From Fulvimarina sp. (lineage in GTDB: Bacteria > Pseudomonadota > Alphaproteobacteria > Rhizobiales > Rhizobiaceae): a stretch of 53,528 bases of DNA. Every line of letters begins with the position of its first letter. Position 1 is the first letter of the stretch. Both the position numbers and the translations under genes were made by a program. Shown one piece after another: positions 37,613-47,986 of this stretch. A model generated the notes under the pieces. It made no database searches and had not been told where the DNA came from. It saw nothing but the letters and a program-made list of their open reading frames with translations. The stretch is from assembly GCA_002700095.1 (NCBI GenBank), contig PACL01000058.1:15541-69068 (forward strand), in the 5' to 3' direction.

Positions 37613-38221
37613 GTGCTGTTCGATCTCGGCTGGTCCGAACTCTTGGTGATCGCGGTGGTCCTCGTGGTCGTCGTCGGCCCGAAGGACCTGCCCGGCATGC
37701 TGCGCACCTTCGGCCGCGTCACGCGGCAGATGCGGGCGATGGCCGGGGATTTCCGTCGGCAGTTCGACGACGCGCTGAAGGAGGCCGAACTCGATGACGT
37801 CCGCAAGGGCATCGACGACGTCCGCTCCCTCGATCCGCGCAATGCGATTCGCGACGCGATGAACCCGATGAAGGCGATCGGCGACGACATCCGCTCGTCG
37901 CTGAACACTGCCACGGCGTCCTCAGCGCCCCGCGTTCCGTCCAGCGACGACGCGCCGGTGCCCGAGGGCGAGCCGGCCAAGACTGCGGCCGTCGATGCCG
38001 GCGCTCCCACGGCGCCCGCTGCAGAGACGGGCGGCGATACCGGCAGGAACGGGTCGCATGCCCATGCCGGAGCTACGGGCAGCGAGCCTGCCGATGCGGG
38101 CACCGGCAAGTCTTCGCCGCAGTCTTCGGAAAATCAGTCTCCTGAGGTCCGGTCTTCCGAGGCCCAGTCCTCCCAGGATGGCAGTCGCGACAGCGCCGAA
38201 AAGGCGAGGGACGTAGCGTGA
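37613..38221 (+). CDS. tatB: Sec-independent translocase subunit TatB
   Basis: Receptor subunit that with TatC binds twin-arginine signal peptides. The 202-residue protein starts at GTG with [20 protein letters not shown], then [15 protein letters not shown] (the TatB form of the hinge) and a helical stretch to about residue 80. The C-terminal 100 residues are Ser/Ala/Pro-rich and probably disordered. Its TGA overlaps the tatC GTG (GTGA at 38218). Confidence 0.95.
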   Translation: MLFDLGWSELLVIAVVLVVVVGPKDLPGMLRTFGRVTRQMRAMAGDFRRQFDDALKEAELDDVRKGIDDVRSLDPRNAIRDAMNPMKAIGDDIRSSLNTATASSAPRVPSSDDAPVPEGEPAKTAAVDAGAPTAPAAETGGDTGRNGSHAHAGATGSEPADAGTGKSSPQSSENQSPEVRSSEAQSSQDGSRDSAEKARDVA

Positions 38222-39033
38222 AGAGCAGCGACGACGACATCGAGGCGTCATCGGCGCCGCTGATCGAGCATCTCGTGGAGCTGCGCAAGCGACTGATCTG
38301 GTCGATTGTCGGCTTCTTCATCGCCTTCCTGGTCTGCTTCTACTTCGCCAAGCCGATCTTCAACTTCCTTGTCATTCCCTACCAGACCGCGACCGACTGG
38401 GCCGGGCTGCGGGGGGACCAGGTGCGGCTGATCTATACGGCGCCGCAGGAATTCTTCTTCACCCAGGTGAAGATCGCGGCCTTCGGCGGCCTCTTCCTGG
38501 CCTTCCCGGTGATCGCCACGCAGATCTACCGCTTCGTGGCGCCGGGGCTGTATCGCAACGAGCGCGGCGCCTTCCTGCCCTATCTGGTGGCGACGCCGGG
38601 GCTGTTCCTGCTCGGCGCGTCGCTGGTCTACTATTTCTTCACTCCGATGGTGATGTGGTTCTTCCTGTCGATGCAGCAGACCGGCGGCGGCGGCGAGGCG
38701 AGCATCGAACTCCTGCCGCGGGTGTCGGAATACCTGTCGCTGATCATGACGCTGATCTTCGCCTTCGGGCTGGTGTTCCAGCTGCCGGTGGTCGCGACGC
38801 TGATGGTCCGGGCGGGGATGACGTCCTCGCTGGGCCTTGCCGCGAAGCGCAAATATGCCATCGTCATGGCCTTCATCGCCGCCGCGATCCTGACCCCGCC
38901 GGACCCGATGTCCCAGATCGGTCTTGCCCTGCCGACGATCATTCTCTACGAGATTTCCATTCTGGCGGCGCGGATGATCGAGAAGAAGCGGGTGGAACAG
39001 ACGCCCGAGAGCGAGGCCCCGACGCAAGCCTGA
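38218..39033 (+). CDS. tatC: Sec-independent translocase subunit TatC
   Basis: The multispanning core of the Tat signal-peptide receptor. The 271-residue protein begins with the conserved cytoplasmic segment [16 protein letters not shown] and has six membrane segments, with [24 protein letters not shown] and [20 protein letters not shown]. The GTG start overlaps the tatB stop, so the two are coupled. serS starts 50 bases later. Confidence 0.97.
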   Translation: MKSSDDDIEASSAPLIEHLVELRKRLIWSIVGFFIAFLVCFYFAKPIFNFLVIPYQTATDWAGLRGDQVRLIYTAPQEFFFTQVKIAAFGGLFLAFPVIATQIYRFVAPGLYRNERGAFLPYLVATPGLFLLGASLVYYFFTPMVMWFFLSMQQTGGGGEASIELLPRVSEYLSLIMTLIFAFGLVFQLPVVATLMVRAGMTSSLGLAAKRKYAIVMAFIAAAILTPPDPMSQIGLALPTIILYEISILAARMIEKKRVEQTPESEAPTQA

Positions 39034-39083
39034 CCGTGGGCTTGCCCGGCCTGATCTCCCTCGCCGCCGACGACGAGGGAACG

Positions 39084-40361
39084 ATGCTCGATATCAAGTG
39101 GATCAGGGACAACCCTGCCAAGTTCGACGAGGCGCTGGCCAAGCGCGGCGCTCCGGCGGCGGCGATGGACATCATCAAGCTCGACGAGCGCCGGCGCGAC
39201 CACCTGAAGATCCTCCAGGATCTGCAGAACCGCCGGAACGAAGCCTCCAAGGAAATCGGCAAGGCCAAAGGGTCGGGCGACAACGCCCGCGCCGAGGCGC
39301 TGATCGAGGAGGTCGGCACGCTGAAGGCCGAAATCCAGGAGGGCGAGGAGACCGAGCGGCGAATCGACGCCGATCTCGAGGACGTGCTCGCCCGCATTCC
39401 GAATGTGCCGCTGGACGACGTGCCGGTCGGTGAGGACGAGGCCGGCAACGTCGAGATCCGCCGGGTCGGCGAGCCGCCGCGCATGGACGACGCCAAGGAG
39501 CATTACGAGCTCGGCGAAGCCCTCGGCATGATGGAGTTCGAGCAGGCGGCGAAGATTTCGGGCGCGCGGTTCACCATCCTCAAGGGCCAGCTGGCGCGCC
39601 TCGAGCGGGCGCTCGGCCAGTTCATGCTCGACCTCCACACCGGCGAGCACGGCTACAGCGAGACCGCCGTGCCGCTCTTGGTGCGCGACGAGGCTCTGTT
39701 CGGCACCGGCCAGCTGCCGAAATTCTCCGAAGATCTGTTCCACACCAGCGAAGGCCGCTGGCTGGTGCCGACCGCCGAGGTGCCGCTGACCAACCTCGTG
39801 CGCGAGCGCACCCTCGACGCCGCCGAGCTGCCGATCCGCGTCACCGCGCTGACGCCCTGCTTCCGCTCGGAGGCGGGAGCCGCCGGCCGCGACCAGCGCG
39901 GCATGCTGCGCCAGCACCAGTTCTACAAGGTGGAGCTGGTCTCGATCACCGATGAGGACAGCTCGGTCGCCGAGCTCGAGCGGATGACGGCCTGCGCCGA
40001 GGAGGTGCTGAAGCGCCTCGGCCTCGCCTACCGGGTGGTGACGCTGTGCACCGGCGACATGGGCTTCGGCGCCCGCAAGACCTACGACATCGAGGTCTGG
40101 CTGCCGGGGCAGGGCGCCTATCGGGAGATCTCCAGCTGCTCGGTCTGCGGGGATTTCCAGGCGCGGCGGATGAACGCCCGCTACAAGATCGCCGGCGAGA
40201 AGGCCCAGCGTTTCGTCCATACGCTGAACGGTTCGGGCGTGGCGCTCGGCCGGGCGCTCATCGCGGTGATGGAGAACTACCAGAACGCCGACGGCTCGAT
40301 CACCGTGCCGGAGGCGCTGCGGCCCTATATGGGCGGGATCGAAACCATCGCGGCGGCCTGA
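39084..40361 (+). CDS. serS: Seryl-tRNA synthetase
   Basis: Class II synthetase that charges tRNA-Ser and tRNA-Sec. The start at 39084 ([11 protein letters not shown]) gives 425 residues. The N-terminal long coiled-coil arm binds the tRNA variable loop. Motif 2 lies in [20 protein letters not shown] and HQFYKVEL, motif 3 in [19 protein letters not shown]. The longer upstream frame is tatC in another reading and is excluded. surE follows after three bases. Confidence 0.98.
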   Translation: MLDIKWIRDNPAKFDEALAKRGAPAAAMDIIKLDERRRDHLKILQDLQNRRNEASKEIGKAKGSGDNARAEALIEEVGTLKAEIQEGEETERRIDADLEDVLARIPNVPLDDVPVGEDEAGNVEIRRVGEPPRMDDAKEHYELGEALGMMEFEQAAKISGARFTILKGQLARLERALGQFMLDLHTGEHGYSETAVPLLVRDEALFGTGQLPKFSEDLFHTSEGRWLVPTAEVPLTNLVRERTLDAAELPIRVTALTPCFRSEAGAAGRDQRGMLRQHQFYKVELVSITDEDSSVAELERMTACAEEVLKRLGLAYRVVTLCTGDMGFGARKTYDIEVWLPGQGAYREISSCSVCGDFQARRMNARYKIAGEKAQRFVHTLNGSGVALGRALIAVMENYQNADGSITVPEALRPYMGGIETIAAA

Positions 40362-40364
40362 CCC

Positions 40365-41120
40365 ATGCGCATCCTGATCACCAATGACGACGGCATCGAT
40401 GCCGAGGGCCTCGCCGTCCTCGAGCGGGTCGCCCATGCGATGTCGGACGACGTCTGGACCGTCGCGCCGGAGACCGACCAGAGCGGCCTGTCGCACTCGC
40501 TGACGCTGTCCTCGCCGCTGCGGCTGCGCAAGCTCGGCGACAAGCGCTTCGCGGTCCGCGGCACGCCCACGGACTGCGTCATCATGGCGGTGCGCAAGGT
40601 GATGGACGGTCTGCCGGATCTCGTCCTGTCCGGCATCAATGCCGGGCAGAACATCTGCGAGGACGTGAGCTATTCGGGCACCGTCGCCGGCGCGATGGAG
40701 GGCATGATGCTCGGCATCCGCTCGATCGCCCTCAGCCAGGCCTTTGCGCCCGGCAGCGACCGGGAGGCACTGTGGAACACCGCCGAGGCGCATGCGCCGG
40801 CGGTGATCGAGAAGCTGGCCGGCTTTCCCCTGCCACCGGGCCATCTCCTCAACGTCAACTTTCCCGCCGTCGAGGCCGATGCCGTCGCGGGCATCGCGGT
40901 GACGCGGCAGGGCAAGCTCGACTATTCGCTCGGCATCGAGGAGCGCCGGGACGGTCGCGGTTTTCCGTATTTCTGGCTGAAGTTCGGACGCCAGGTCGGG
41001 CCGGACGTTGCCGAATCCGATATCGCCGCCCTGCAGGCCGGCATGATCTCCGTCACGCCGCTGCAGCTCGACCTGACTGCCGAAAGCTTGCGCGGACAAC
41101 TCGCCGACGCGCTCAGATGA
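40365..41120 (+). CDS. surE: 5'/3'-nucleotidase SurE
   Basis: Metal-dependent nucleoside monophosphate phosphatase. The 251-residue protein shows [12 protein letters not shown] (metal-binding Asp pair) at the N-terminus, [24 protein letters not shown] and [20 protein letters not shown]. Its stop overlaps the pcm start (ATGA at 41117); surE-pcm pairing is widespread in proteobacteria and linked to stationary-phase survival. Confidence 0.97.
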   Translation: MRILITNDDGIDAEGLAVLERVAHAMSDDVWTVAPETDQSGLSHSLTLSSPLRLRKLGDKRFAVRGTPTDCVIMAVRKVMDGLPDLVLSGINAGQNICEDVSYSGTVAGAMEGMMLGIRSIALSQAFAPGSDREALWNTAEAHAPAVIEKLAGFPLPPGHLLNVNFPAVEADAVAGIAVTRQGKLDYSLGIEERRDGRGFPYFWLKFGRQVGPDVAESDIAALQAGMISVTPLQLDLTAESLRGQLADALR

Positions 41121-41767
41121 CGCCGCCGGATCCCGATCGCGAGAAGCTGGCGGAATTTCTCGTCAGGCTGCGCGGCGAGCCGCATGTGGCGCCGGCCGTT
41201 TTCAACGCCGTGGAGAGCGTGCCGCGGCGGCTGTTCCTGCCGGCGGGCATAGAGGACCCTTACGAGGATCGCACGGCGCCGATCGCCTGCGGCGAGACGA
41301 TGCCGGGGGCGCTGGCGGCGGTGCGCATCGTGGCCGCGCTGGAGCCCGAGCCCGAGCAGCGGATCCTCGAGATCGGCACCGGCAGCGGCTACGTCACCGC
41401 GCTCCTCGCCCGCATCGTCGGTCACGTCACAACCTTCGAGCGCTATCGCCGGCTGCTGAAGGCTGCTGCCCAGCGGTTTCGCGATCTCGGCATCAGCAAC
41501 GTCACGCCGATCTTCGAAGACGGCCGGGACGGATTTGCGAGCGGCAGCCCCTACCATCGCATCGTCATCCACACGGCCTTTCCCGCGCCTCCCAAGCAGT
41601 TCCTTGAGCAGCTCGGCGTCCATGCCTCGCTGATCTGCGCGATCGGCCCGGGCGACGGGGAACAGACGCTTGTGCGCCTGCGCAAGGTCGGCAGCCGGTT
41701 CGAACGCGAGGATCTCGGCCCGGTGCGCTACCAGCCGATCGCCTTCGGCAAGGCGGACGTCTTGTAG
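41117..41767 (+). CDS. pcm: Protein-L-isoaspartate O-methyltransferase
   Basis: Repairs isoaspartyl damage by AdoMet-dependent methylation. From the ATG overlapping surE it has 216 residues. The AdoMet motif is [28 protein letters not shown] and [16 protein letters not shown] are the flanking family segments. The usual Pcm substrate loop is somewhat diverged ([15 protein letters not shown] instead of a more typical GQ.ISQP... form), so activity is likely but not certain. Confidence 0.88.
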   Translation: MTPPDPDREKLAEFLVRLRGEPHVAPAVFNAVESVPRRLFLPAGIEDPYEDRTAPIACGETMPGALAAVRIVAALEPEPEQRILEIGTGSGYVTALLARIVGHVTTFERYRRLLKAAAQRFRDLGISNVTPIFEDGRDGFASGSPYHRIVIHTAFPAPPKQFLEQLGVHASLICAIGPGDGEQTLVRLRKVGSRFEREDLGPVRYQPIAFGKADVL

Positions 41768-41893
41768 CCGAAATGCCGCGAGGAGAACTTCCCTCGGCAG
41801 AATTCGCCTTTCTGACAGGAGACTTAACCGGGTAGTAAGATTAACGCGCTTCAATGTTCCTCGAAGAATCCATTGCCTACCGAAGGAACTGTG

Positions 41894-43219
41894 ATGCGCT
41901 TACCCGTGTTGAGTCGCTTGCACCGAGGCATGTTCGGTTCCGTCGCCGCGCTCTCCCTGGCGGGCCTCCTCGCCGGCTGCAGCGGTGACGTCGCGCGGTT
42001 CGACGACGGCTTCTACACCGGAGCCGTGCCGCAGACCGTGCCCGTGCAGCCGTCACCCCAGAGCCAGCCCTATCCCGGCGCCGTCGACGGCACCACGACC
42101 GGAGCGATCGCCCCGGCCGGTGGCGGCTATCTCGGTGGCCCGCAGCCGTCGGCCTACCCGTCCGGCTCGATGCAGCGCGGCCAGCTGCCGCCGCCGTCCG
42201 AGCCGACCTACCGGAGCCAGGGATCGGACTACCAGGGCCGCCAGACCAGCGACATGCGGTCCGAGCCGGTCCGTACCGCGCAAACGGGCGACATGCGCAA
42301 GCCGGACACGCGCGGCACCTATGACCGTTCGGGCGTCCCGGCGACCCGCGGCGCGCCGCCGACCACCCTGCAGCAGCAGGCCTCCCAGATCGCGACCCCG
42401 CAGTCGCGTCCGGCCAACCAGACCCGCGGCACCACCCCGGCGCGCCAGGAGACCGGGCGCGGCGCGGCCGGCAGCGTCACCGTCGCCTCGGGCGACACGC
42501 TGAACGGCATCGCCCGCAAGACGGGCGTGTCGGCCGACGCGATCCGCCAGGCGAACAACCTCGATTCCGACACGGTCCGGCTCGGCCAGACGCTGATGAT
42601 CCCGGCCGGCGGCCGGGGGCCCGCCGCCAAGCCGGCCGATACGAAGCAGGTGGCGAGCGCTCCCGCAGCCCGGACGCAGACGCCGGCTAGGGTCGCCGAC
42701 AGCCGGACGCCGGCACAGTCGGACGTCGCGGCCAAGAGCGGCCGGATCGCCGCCTCGGAGCCGGCCGTCGACACCACCGCCACGGGTTCGGTCAAGCAGG
42801 AAGTCCAGGAGCAGGTGGCGGCGGTCGCGCCGAACTCCACCGGCATCGACCAGTTCCGCTGGCCGGTGCAGGGCCGCGTCATCAACCGCTACGGCGAGAA
42901 GGTCGACGGCCGCCGCAACGACGGCGTCAACATCTCGGTGCCCCGCGGCACGCCGGTCAAGGCCGCCGAGAACGGCGTCGTCATCTATGCCGGCGACGGC
43001 CTGAAGGAATTCGGCAACACCGTCCTCGTCAAGCACGACAACGGCCTCGTGACGGTCTACGGCCATGCCGACAAGCTGTCCGTGAAGAAGGGCGACGACG
43101 TGCGACGCGGCCAGGTGATCGCCCAGTCCGGCATGAGCGGCGACACCGAAATCCCGCAGCTGCATTTCGAGGTCCGCAAGAACTCGACGCCGGTCGATCC
43201 GATCAAGTATCTGCAGTAG
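41894..43219 (+). CDS. LysM/M23 lipoprotein with degenerate LytM domain
   Basis: A 441-residue envelope lipoprotein: signal with lipobox LLAGC, a long Pro/Gln/Thr-rich linker, a LysM peptidoglycan-binding domain (about residues 190-236, VASGDTLNGIARKTGVS) and a C-terminal M23 domain (about 325-441). The zinc site is broken: the usual HxGxD is N342-D-G-V-N346, and HxH is Q422-L-H424; the YGH histidine (391) remains. Such inactive LytM proteins (NlpD, EnvC, DipM) activate cell-wall amidases instead of cutting. AAGGA precedes ATG 41894; an in-frame GTG-type start at 41873 is less likely. It follows pcm, as nlpD does in many proteobacteria. Confidence 0.9.
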   Translation: MRLPVLSRLHRGMFGSVAALSLAGLLAGCSGDVARFDDGFYTGAVPQTVPVQPSPQSQPYPGAVDGTTTGAIAPAGGGYLGGPQPSAYPSGSMQRGQLPPPSEPTYRSQGSDYQGRQTSDMRSEPVRTAQTGDMRKPDTRGTYDRSGVPATRGAPPTTLQQQASQIATPQSRPANQTRGTTPARQETGRGAAGSVTVASGDTLNGIARKTGVSADAIRQANNLDSDTVRLGQTLMIPAGGRGPAAKPADTKQVASAPAARTQTPARVADSRTPAQSDVAAKSGRIAASEPAVDTTATGSVKQEVQEQVAAVAPNSTGIDQFRWPVQGRVINRYGEKVDGRRNDGVNISVPRGTPVKAAENGVVIYAGDGLKEFGNTVLVKHDNGLVTVYGHADKLSVKKGDDVRRGQVIAQSGMSGDTEIPQLHFEVRKNSTPVDPIKYLQ

Positions 43220-43549
43220 GCCTGTCCCTCCAGGGGCCTGGACACGATCCGGACGCGGGCGACCGCTCGTCCGGATCGTCGTCGTTTCGGTGCCGGCGTG
43301 TCCGTCATGGGACGTCCGGATGATTGCGCCGGGATGCCGGCTTGGCAGCCCGCTTCCTTGCCGTGCGGGCGCGGTTCGGGCCCGGTCGGTCGGATCGCGC
43401 CGGAGCCGCTCTTGCGGCGGCGCGCCCGGCCGGTGATGGTGGGGTGGTCCGGGGGCGTCCTGCCCCGGCGAGACGAGGTTGCGCTCGTCCGGATAGGCTC
43501 CCGCCGCAAGGCATTGCTCCCTGTCAGGTTTCTGCCATGTCCCGATCCG
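43220..43549. other. Intergenic region after the LytM gene
   Basis: These 330 bases carry a 12-bp perfect hairpin close to the LytM stop. No gene is supported; the frame open through it is an upstream extension of the EamA gene without a plausible start. The promoter of the EamA gene presumably lies here. Confidence 0.5.
43244..43279 (+). terminator. Hairpin terminator after the LytM gene
   Basis: ACGATCCGGACG (43244-43255) pairs perfectly with CGTCCGGATCGT (43268-43279) around a 12-base loop. Only a short T-stretch follows (CGTCGTTTCGG), so it is an atypical terminator. Confidence 0.55.
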
Positions 43550-44683
43550 ATGGATGAAGCCTCGCCGACGTCGCCCGACGCCTCGACCGCTCCTGGATCG
43601 CCAGTTCCTGGAGCGCCCGGCGATGCGTCCCATGGCGGCGCCGCCGTCGTGAGCGCGCAGGCGCCGATCGTGCCGGTGACGGGCCCTGCGACGACGGCTG
43701 CCGCCCTGACCGCCGGCGGCGCGCTGGCGCTGCTCGTTCTCGGTGCGGCGGCGATGGCGATTTCCCCGGTCTTCGTCAGGAACGCCGAAGTCGGTCCCTT
43801 CGCCAGCGCCTTCTGGCGGGTGTTCACCGCGCTCCCGCTGCTCGTCCTTTGGGCCGGGATCGAACGGCGGCACAGGCGAGGCCGCAGCACCGCCACCGAT
43901 CGTCCGGCGCGCGTCGATCCGCGGGCAGTGGCTATGGCAGGCCTGTTCTTTGCCGGCGACCTCGCCTTCTGGCACCTGGCGATCATGCACACGACCATCG
44001 CCAATGCGACCTTCTTCGCCTGCCTCGCGCCGCTCTGGGTGGCGCTGCTGTCGCGGGTGACGATCGGCGAGCCGGTGTCGCGGTCGACGTTTCTCGGCCT
44101 CGCGGTCTGCGTGCCGGGCGCGGCGCTGCTGATCCTGCATTCCGGCAACGGCGAGGGCTCGCCGCTCGGCGACCTCTTCGGCCTCGTCACCTCGCTGTTC
44201 TTCGGCCTCTATTTCCTCGCCGTCCGGCGGGCGAGGGGGGCGCTGGGCGCCGGGGCGACGACGCTGTTCTCGAGCCTCGTGACGACGGCGATCCTGTTTC
44301 CCGTCGCGATGCTCTCGGGCGAGGGGCTGCTGCCGGGCACTTTTGCGGGCGGCCTCAACCTCGCCGCGCTCGGGCTCGTCAGCCACGCCGGCGGGCAGGG
44401 GCTTCTGTCGGTGGCGCTCGGCGTGCTATCGGCATCCTTCTCGTCGCTGGTGATCTTCGTCGAGGCGGTGGCGGCGGCGCTGTTCGGCTGGCTGTTCGCG
44501 GGCGAGCGGCCGGGACTGGCGCAGATCGCCGGCGGCTGCCTGATTCTCCTCGGCATCGCCCTTGCCCGGCCGCGGCGCGCCGCAGGAACGTCATCGAATG
44601 ATGCTACGGGGCGCGCGACACGCCCCCTAGTCGTTGACACCGCCCGAGGCAACGCGAACACTGCGGATTCGAAAGTCGATTGA
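43550..44683 (+). CDS. EamA-family (DMT) transporter
   Basis: A drug/metabolite transporter family permease with about ten membrane helices in two EamA halves. The start at 43550 (MDEASPTSPDAS) gives 377 residues; the first 60 are an Ala/Pro-rich cytoplasmic stretch. Family-typical are AFWRVFTALPLL in the first half and a second repeat ending ASFSSLVIFVEAVAAALFGWLFAGE. Substrate is unknown; DMT proteins export amino acids, metabolites or drugs. The gene ends 16 bases before the DUF1036 start. Confidence 0.85.
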   Translation: MDEASPTSPDASTAPGSPVPGAPGDASHGGAAVVSAQAPIVPVTGPATTAAALTAGGALALLVLGAAAMAISPVFVRNAEVGPFASAFWRVFTALPLLVLWAGIERRHRRGRSTATDRPARVDPRAVAMAGLFFAGDLAFWHLAIMHTTIANATFFACLAPLWVALLSRVTIGEPVSRSTFLGLAVCVPGAALLILHSGNGEGSPLGDLFGLVTSLFFGLYFLAVRRARGALGAGATTLFSSLVTTAILFPVAMLSGEGLLPGTFAGGLNLAALGLVSHAGGQGLLSVALGVLSASFSSLVIFVEAVAAALFGWLFAGERPGLAQIAGGCLILLGIALARPRRAAGTSSNDATGRATRPLVVDTARGNANTADSKVD

Positions 44684-44699
44684 TTTCAGGAAGTCCAAT

Positions 44700-45173
44700 A
44701 TGAAGCTCGTAGGCGTGTTCCAGGCGATGCCGAAACCCCTTCGCCTGGTCCTCATGGCCGCTGGCGCCTTCGTGCTCGGCGCACCGCTGACCGCCGTCAG
44801 CGCCAGGGCCGACTTCAGGGTCTGCAACGGCACGCAGTCGCTGGTCGGCGTCGCCATCGGCTACCGCACGGAAGCCGGCTGGACGACGGAGGGCTGGTGG
44901 CGCATACCGGCGACGACGTGCAAGTCGATCATCGAGGGGCCGCTCGCCTCGCGCTACTACTACGTCTATGCCGAGGATGCCGACGGCCGCAGCCGTTGGG
45001 CGGGGCAGATCAACCTCTGCATCGCCGAGAACGAATTCAAGATCACCGGACGCCAGGACTGCCTGAAGCGCGGCTACCAGCGCATGGGTTTCCGGGAGTA
45101 CGACACCGGCGAACAGGCGAGCTGGATGGTACAGCTCACCGAAGCGCCACGAAACGAATCGGGGAACGAATGA
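44700..45173 (+). CDS. DUF1036 exported protein
   Basis: A 157-residue secreted protein. The signal region (about residues 1-38) has FVLGAPLTAVSARA before the mature domain, which begins DFRVCNGTQSLVGVAIGYR. Conserved aromatic and cysteine residues (EGWWRI, TTCKSI, YYYVYAEDADG, INLCI, DCLKRGY) fit DUF1036, a small family of unknown function often next to pyk in Hyphomicrobiales. The stop overlaps the pyk ATG (ATGA at 45170), so translation is coupled to pyruvate kinase. No function is established. Confidence 0.88.
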   Translation: MKLVGVFQAMPKPLRLVLMAAGAFVLGAPLTAVSARADFRVCNGTQSLVGVAIGYRTEAGWTTEGWWRIPATTCKSIIEGPLASRYYYVYAEDADGRSRWAGQINLCIAENEFKITGRQDCLKRGYQRMGFREYDTGEQASWMVQLTEAPRNESGNE

Positions 45174-46606
45174 GACGCAATCGTAGGGTCAAGATCCTCG
45201 CGACGTTGGGACCTGCCTCCTCGTCGGAAGAGATGATCCGCAAGCTGCACGAGGCGGGCGCCGACGTCTTCCGCATCAACATGAGCCACGCCGACCACCC
45301 GTTGATGCGCGAACTGGTCCAGCGCATCCGCAAGGTCGAATCCGACGTCGGCCGGCCGATCGGCATCCTCGCCGACCTGCAGGGGCCAAAGCTCCGGGTC
45401 GGCAAGTTCGCCGACGGCAAGGTCTCGCTGAAGCTCGGCCAGACCTTCACCCTCGACGACAATCCGGCGCCAGGCGACGACACCCGCGTGCAGCTGCCGC
45501 ATCCGGAGATCCTCGAGGCAGTGGAGGTCGGCCACCGGTTGCTGATCGACGACGGGCGGCTGCAGCTCGAATGCATCTCGACCGACGCCCATCACATCGG
45601 CTGCAAGGTGGTGGCCGGCGACAAGATCTCCGACCGCAAGGGCGTATCCCTGCCGGACACCACGCTGGCCACCGGCGCCCTGACCGAGAAGGACCGTGCC
45701 GACCTCGACGCGGTCCTCGCGGAAAACGTCGACTGGGTGGCACTGTCCTTCATCCAGCGGCCCGACGATCTCGCCGAGGCGCGCAAGATCGCCCGCGGCC
45801 GGGCCTTCCTTTTGTCGAAGATCGAGAAGCCCCAGGCCGTCGAACGGCTCGACGAGATCATCGAACTCTCCGACGCCATCATGGTGGCGCGCGGCGATCT
45901 CGGCGTCGAACTGCCGCTGGAAGCCGTGCCGGGCATCCAGAAGCGCATCACCCGCGCCTGCCGCAAGGCCGGCAAGCCGGTGGTGGTCGCAACGCAGATG
46001 CTGGAATCGATGATCACCGCGCCGGTGCCGACCAGAGCCGAGGTCTCCGACGTGTCGATCGCCGTCTATGAGGGCGCCGACGCGATCATGCTGTCGGCCG
46101 AATCGGCGGCGGGCGACTATCCCGTCGAGGCGGTGTCGACGATGGACCGGATCGCCCAGTGCGTCGAGAAGGACCCGCTCTATCCGGGCATCATCTTCGC
46201 CCAGAGCCCGGAGCCCGAGCCGACCGGCGCGGACGCGGTCTCGCTGGCCGCGCGGCAGATGGCCGAGACGATCGGTGTGGCGGCGATCGTCACCTACACG
46301 GCGACCGGCACGACCGGGCTTCGCACCGCCCGCGAGCGGCCGCAGATCCCGATCGTCGCGCTCTCGCCGGTGCTCGCCACCGCAAGGCGCCTGTCGCTGG
46401 TCTGGGGGCTGCACTGCGTGGTGACCGAGGACGCCCAGAATCTCGACGACATGGTCGACCGGGCCTGCCGGATCGCCGTCGAGCAGAAATACGCCCGGGC
46501 GGGCGAGCGCATCATCGTCACCGCCGGCGTGCCGCTGCGCACCCCCGGTGCGACCAACATGCTGCGCATCGCCTATATCGGCTCGGACGGGCTGTCGGCG
46601 GTGTGA
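45170..46606 (+). CDS. pyk: Pyruvate kinase
   Basis: Converts phosphoenolpyruvate and ADP to pyruvate and ATP. The 478-residue protein has KILATLGPASS at the N-terminus, RINMSHAD, ADLQGPKLRVG, LSKIEKPQAVERLDEI (active-site Lys), MVARGDLGVEL (metal-binding Glu-Asp region) and TARRLSL near the C-terminal allosteric domain. It overlaps the DUF1036 gene and is followed by a strong terminator 181 bases on. Confidence 0.97.
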   Translation: MRRNRRVKILATLGPASSSEEMIRKLHEAGADVFRINMSHADHPLMRELVQRIRKVESDVGRPIGILADLQGPKLRVGKFADGKVSLKLGQTFTLDDNPAPGDDTRVQLPHPEILEAVEVGHRLLIDDGRLQLECISTDAHHIGCKVVAGDKISDRKGVSLPDTTLATGALTEKDRADLDAVLAENVDWVALSFIQRPDDLAEARKIARGRAFLLSKIEKPQAVERLDEIIELSDAIMVARGDLGVELPLEAVPGIQKRITRACRKAGKPVVVATQMLESMITAPVPTRAEVSDVSIAVYEGADAIMLSAESAAGDYPVEAVSTMDRIAQCVEKDPLYPGIIFAQSPEPEPTGADAVSLAARQMAETIGVAAIVTYTATGTTGLRTARERPQIPIVALSPVLATARRLSLVWGLHCVVTEDAQNLDDMVDRACRIAVEQKYARAGERIIVTAGVPLRTPGATNMLRIAYIGSDGLSAV

Positions 46607-46786
46607 GGTCTGAAGGGGCGGGCTCGGAGCGGGCCCGCTTCACGCCGCTGCAGAAGAGCGGCGGCGAGGATGTCACCGGGGCGCCAAAAGCGCGGCGAGA
46701 CGCATTGGCGAGACGGGGCGTCGCAATCATCCACGCGCCGCGTCTCCTGCCCGCAAGGCGACAAAGCGGAGCATGGGACTCAAACG

Positions 46787-46819
46787 AAAACGGGCGGCCC
46801 GAAGGCCGCCCGTTTTTTT
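46787..46819. terminator. Bidirectional intrinsic terminator (pyk / proX)
   Basis: A 13-bp perfect stem, AAAACGGGCGGCC / GGCCGCCCGTTTT, with a CGAA tetraloop and seven T residues on the plus strand; the A-run gives a T-run on the minus strand too. It lies between the convergent genes pyk and proX and can stop transcription from both. Confidence 0.93.
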
Positions 46820-46840
46820 GCGTTGCGATGGAAGTCGAGA

Positions 46841-47884
46841 TCAGTTGGCTGCGGCGCTGTCGCCGTCGGCGGCGGCGCGGGCTTCCTCGATCCACTTGTC
46901 CCAGGTCTCCTGATGGCCCTTGATCCACGCCTCGGTGTGGCGCTCGATGTCGGCCTCGGAATCCTCGCCGTTCTGGATGAGAAGGTTCTCGGCGCTGATG
47001 TCGTTGGCCGGCAGCTTCATGATCGAGAAGAGCTTGGCGGCCGCCGGATTGGCGTCGGTAAACTCCTTGTTGGCGGCGATCTTCTGGGTGTTGACCTCGA
47101 AGCCGTAGTTCGAGCCGTCCGGCAGGGCGGTGTCGACGCCGCTGCGCGAGCCGGGCAGGGCCGACTTCGGAACGTTCAGCCAGACGGTGTCCTCGCCGGG
47201 GACCAGCACGCCGGAGACCCAGTAGGGCGTCCAGGTGTAATAGAGGATCGGCTGGCCTTCCTTGTAGCGCGAGATCGTGTCGGCAATGATCGCCGAATAG
47301 GAACCCTGGTTGTGGGTCACGGTATCGCGCAGCTCAAAGGCATCCAGCTGATGCTCGATCACCTTCTCGCAGCCCCAGCCTGGGGTGCAGCCGGTCAGGT
47401 CGGCCTTGCCGTCGCCATTGGTGTCGAACAGCTTGGCGATCTCGGGGTCCTTGAGCTGGCCGAGATTGGTGATGTTGTGCTCTTCGGCCGTCTTCTTGTC
47501 GATCAGGTAGCCCTGGAGCGCGTTGTCGGAATAGACGCCCTCACGGAAGAGCTTGTCCGTGCCGCCGGCCTCGGCGAAGAAGTCCGCATGCAGCGGATCC
47601 CAGCTGTCGGCGAGGAAGGTGCCGTCGCCGTTGGCGACTGCGACATAGGCCGTCGCGTATTCCAGTTCCTTGATGTCGTTGACCGTGTAGCCGAGCTCCT
47701 CGAGCGCCTTCATGACCAGCATGGTCTGGAAGGTCTCGCCGGCGAGCGACGACTTCAGCGGGGTGACGGTGATGCCTTCGCCCGGCATGTCCTGGGCGGT
47801 GGCGGCGCCGGTGGCAAGAATCGCGGCGATGCCGGCCGACGCTGCGAGCGCCCGGAGTGCGCTTTTTCGGATCGGTTTGGTCAT
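46841..47884 (-). CDS. proX: Glycine betaine/proline-binding protein ProX
   Basis: Periplasmic binding protein of the ProU osmoprotectant importer. From ATG 47884 ([12 protein letters not shown]) it has 347 residues with a signal peptide ending near TAQD. The mature protein closely follows E. coli Pro[70 protein letters not shown] and [11 protein letters not shown], which contains binding-pocket tryptophans. The cysteine pair in TGCTPGWGC is conserved. It is the last gene of the operon, 102 bases after proW. Confidence 0.95.
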   Translation of the reverse strand: MTKPIRKSALRALAASAGIAAILATGAATAQDMPGEGITVTPLKSSLAGETFQTMLVMKALEELGYTVNDIKELEYATAYVAVANGDGTFLADSWDPLHADFFAEAGGTDKLFREGVYSDNALQGYLIDKKTAEEHNITNLGQLKDPEIAKLFDTNGDGKADLTGCTPGWGCEKVIEHQLDAFELRDTVTHNQGSYSAIIADTISRYKEGQPILYYTWTPYWVSGVLVPGEDTVWLNVPKSALPGSRSGVDTALPDGSNYGFEVNTQKIAANKEFTDANPAAAKLFSIMKLPANDISAENLLIQNGEDSEADIERHTEAWIKGHQETWDKWIEEARAAADGDSAAAN

Positions 47885-47986
47885 GCTCGATCTCCTGTCT
47901 GATCTGGGGGTAGATTGCGGCACGCGAGCCGAGGCTGCGTGCCCTGAGATGCAGGCCGGCGCGAAGTGCCCGCCCGCGATGGACAG

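Noticed and set aside
38946..41099. 717-codon frame antisense to serS and surE
   Set aside because: Shadow of two certain genes.
42053..44386. 777-codon frame antisense to the LytM and EamA genes
   Set aside because: Shadow frame without recognisable domains.
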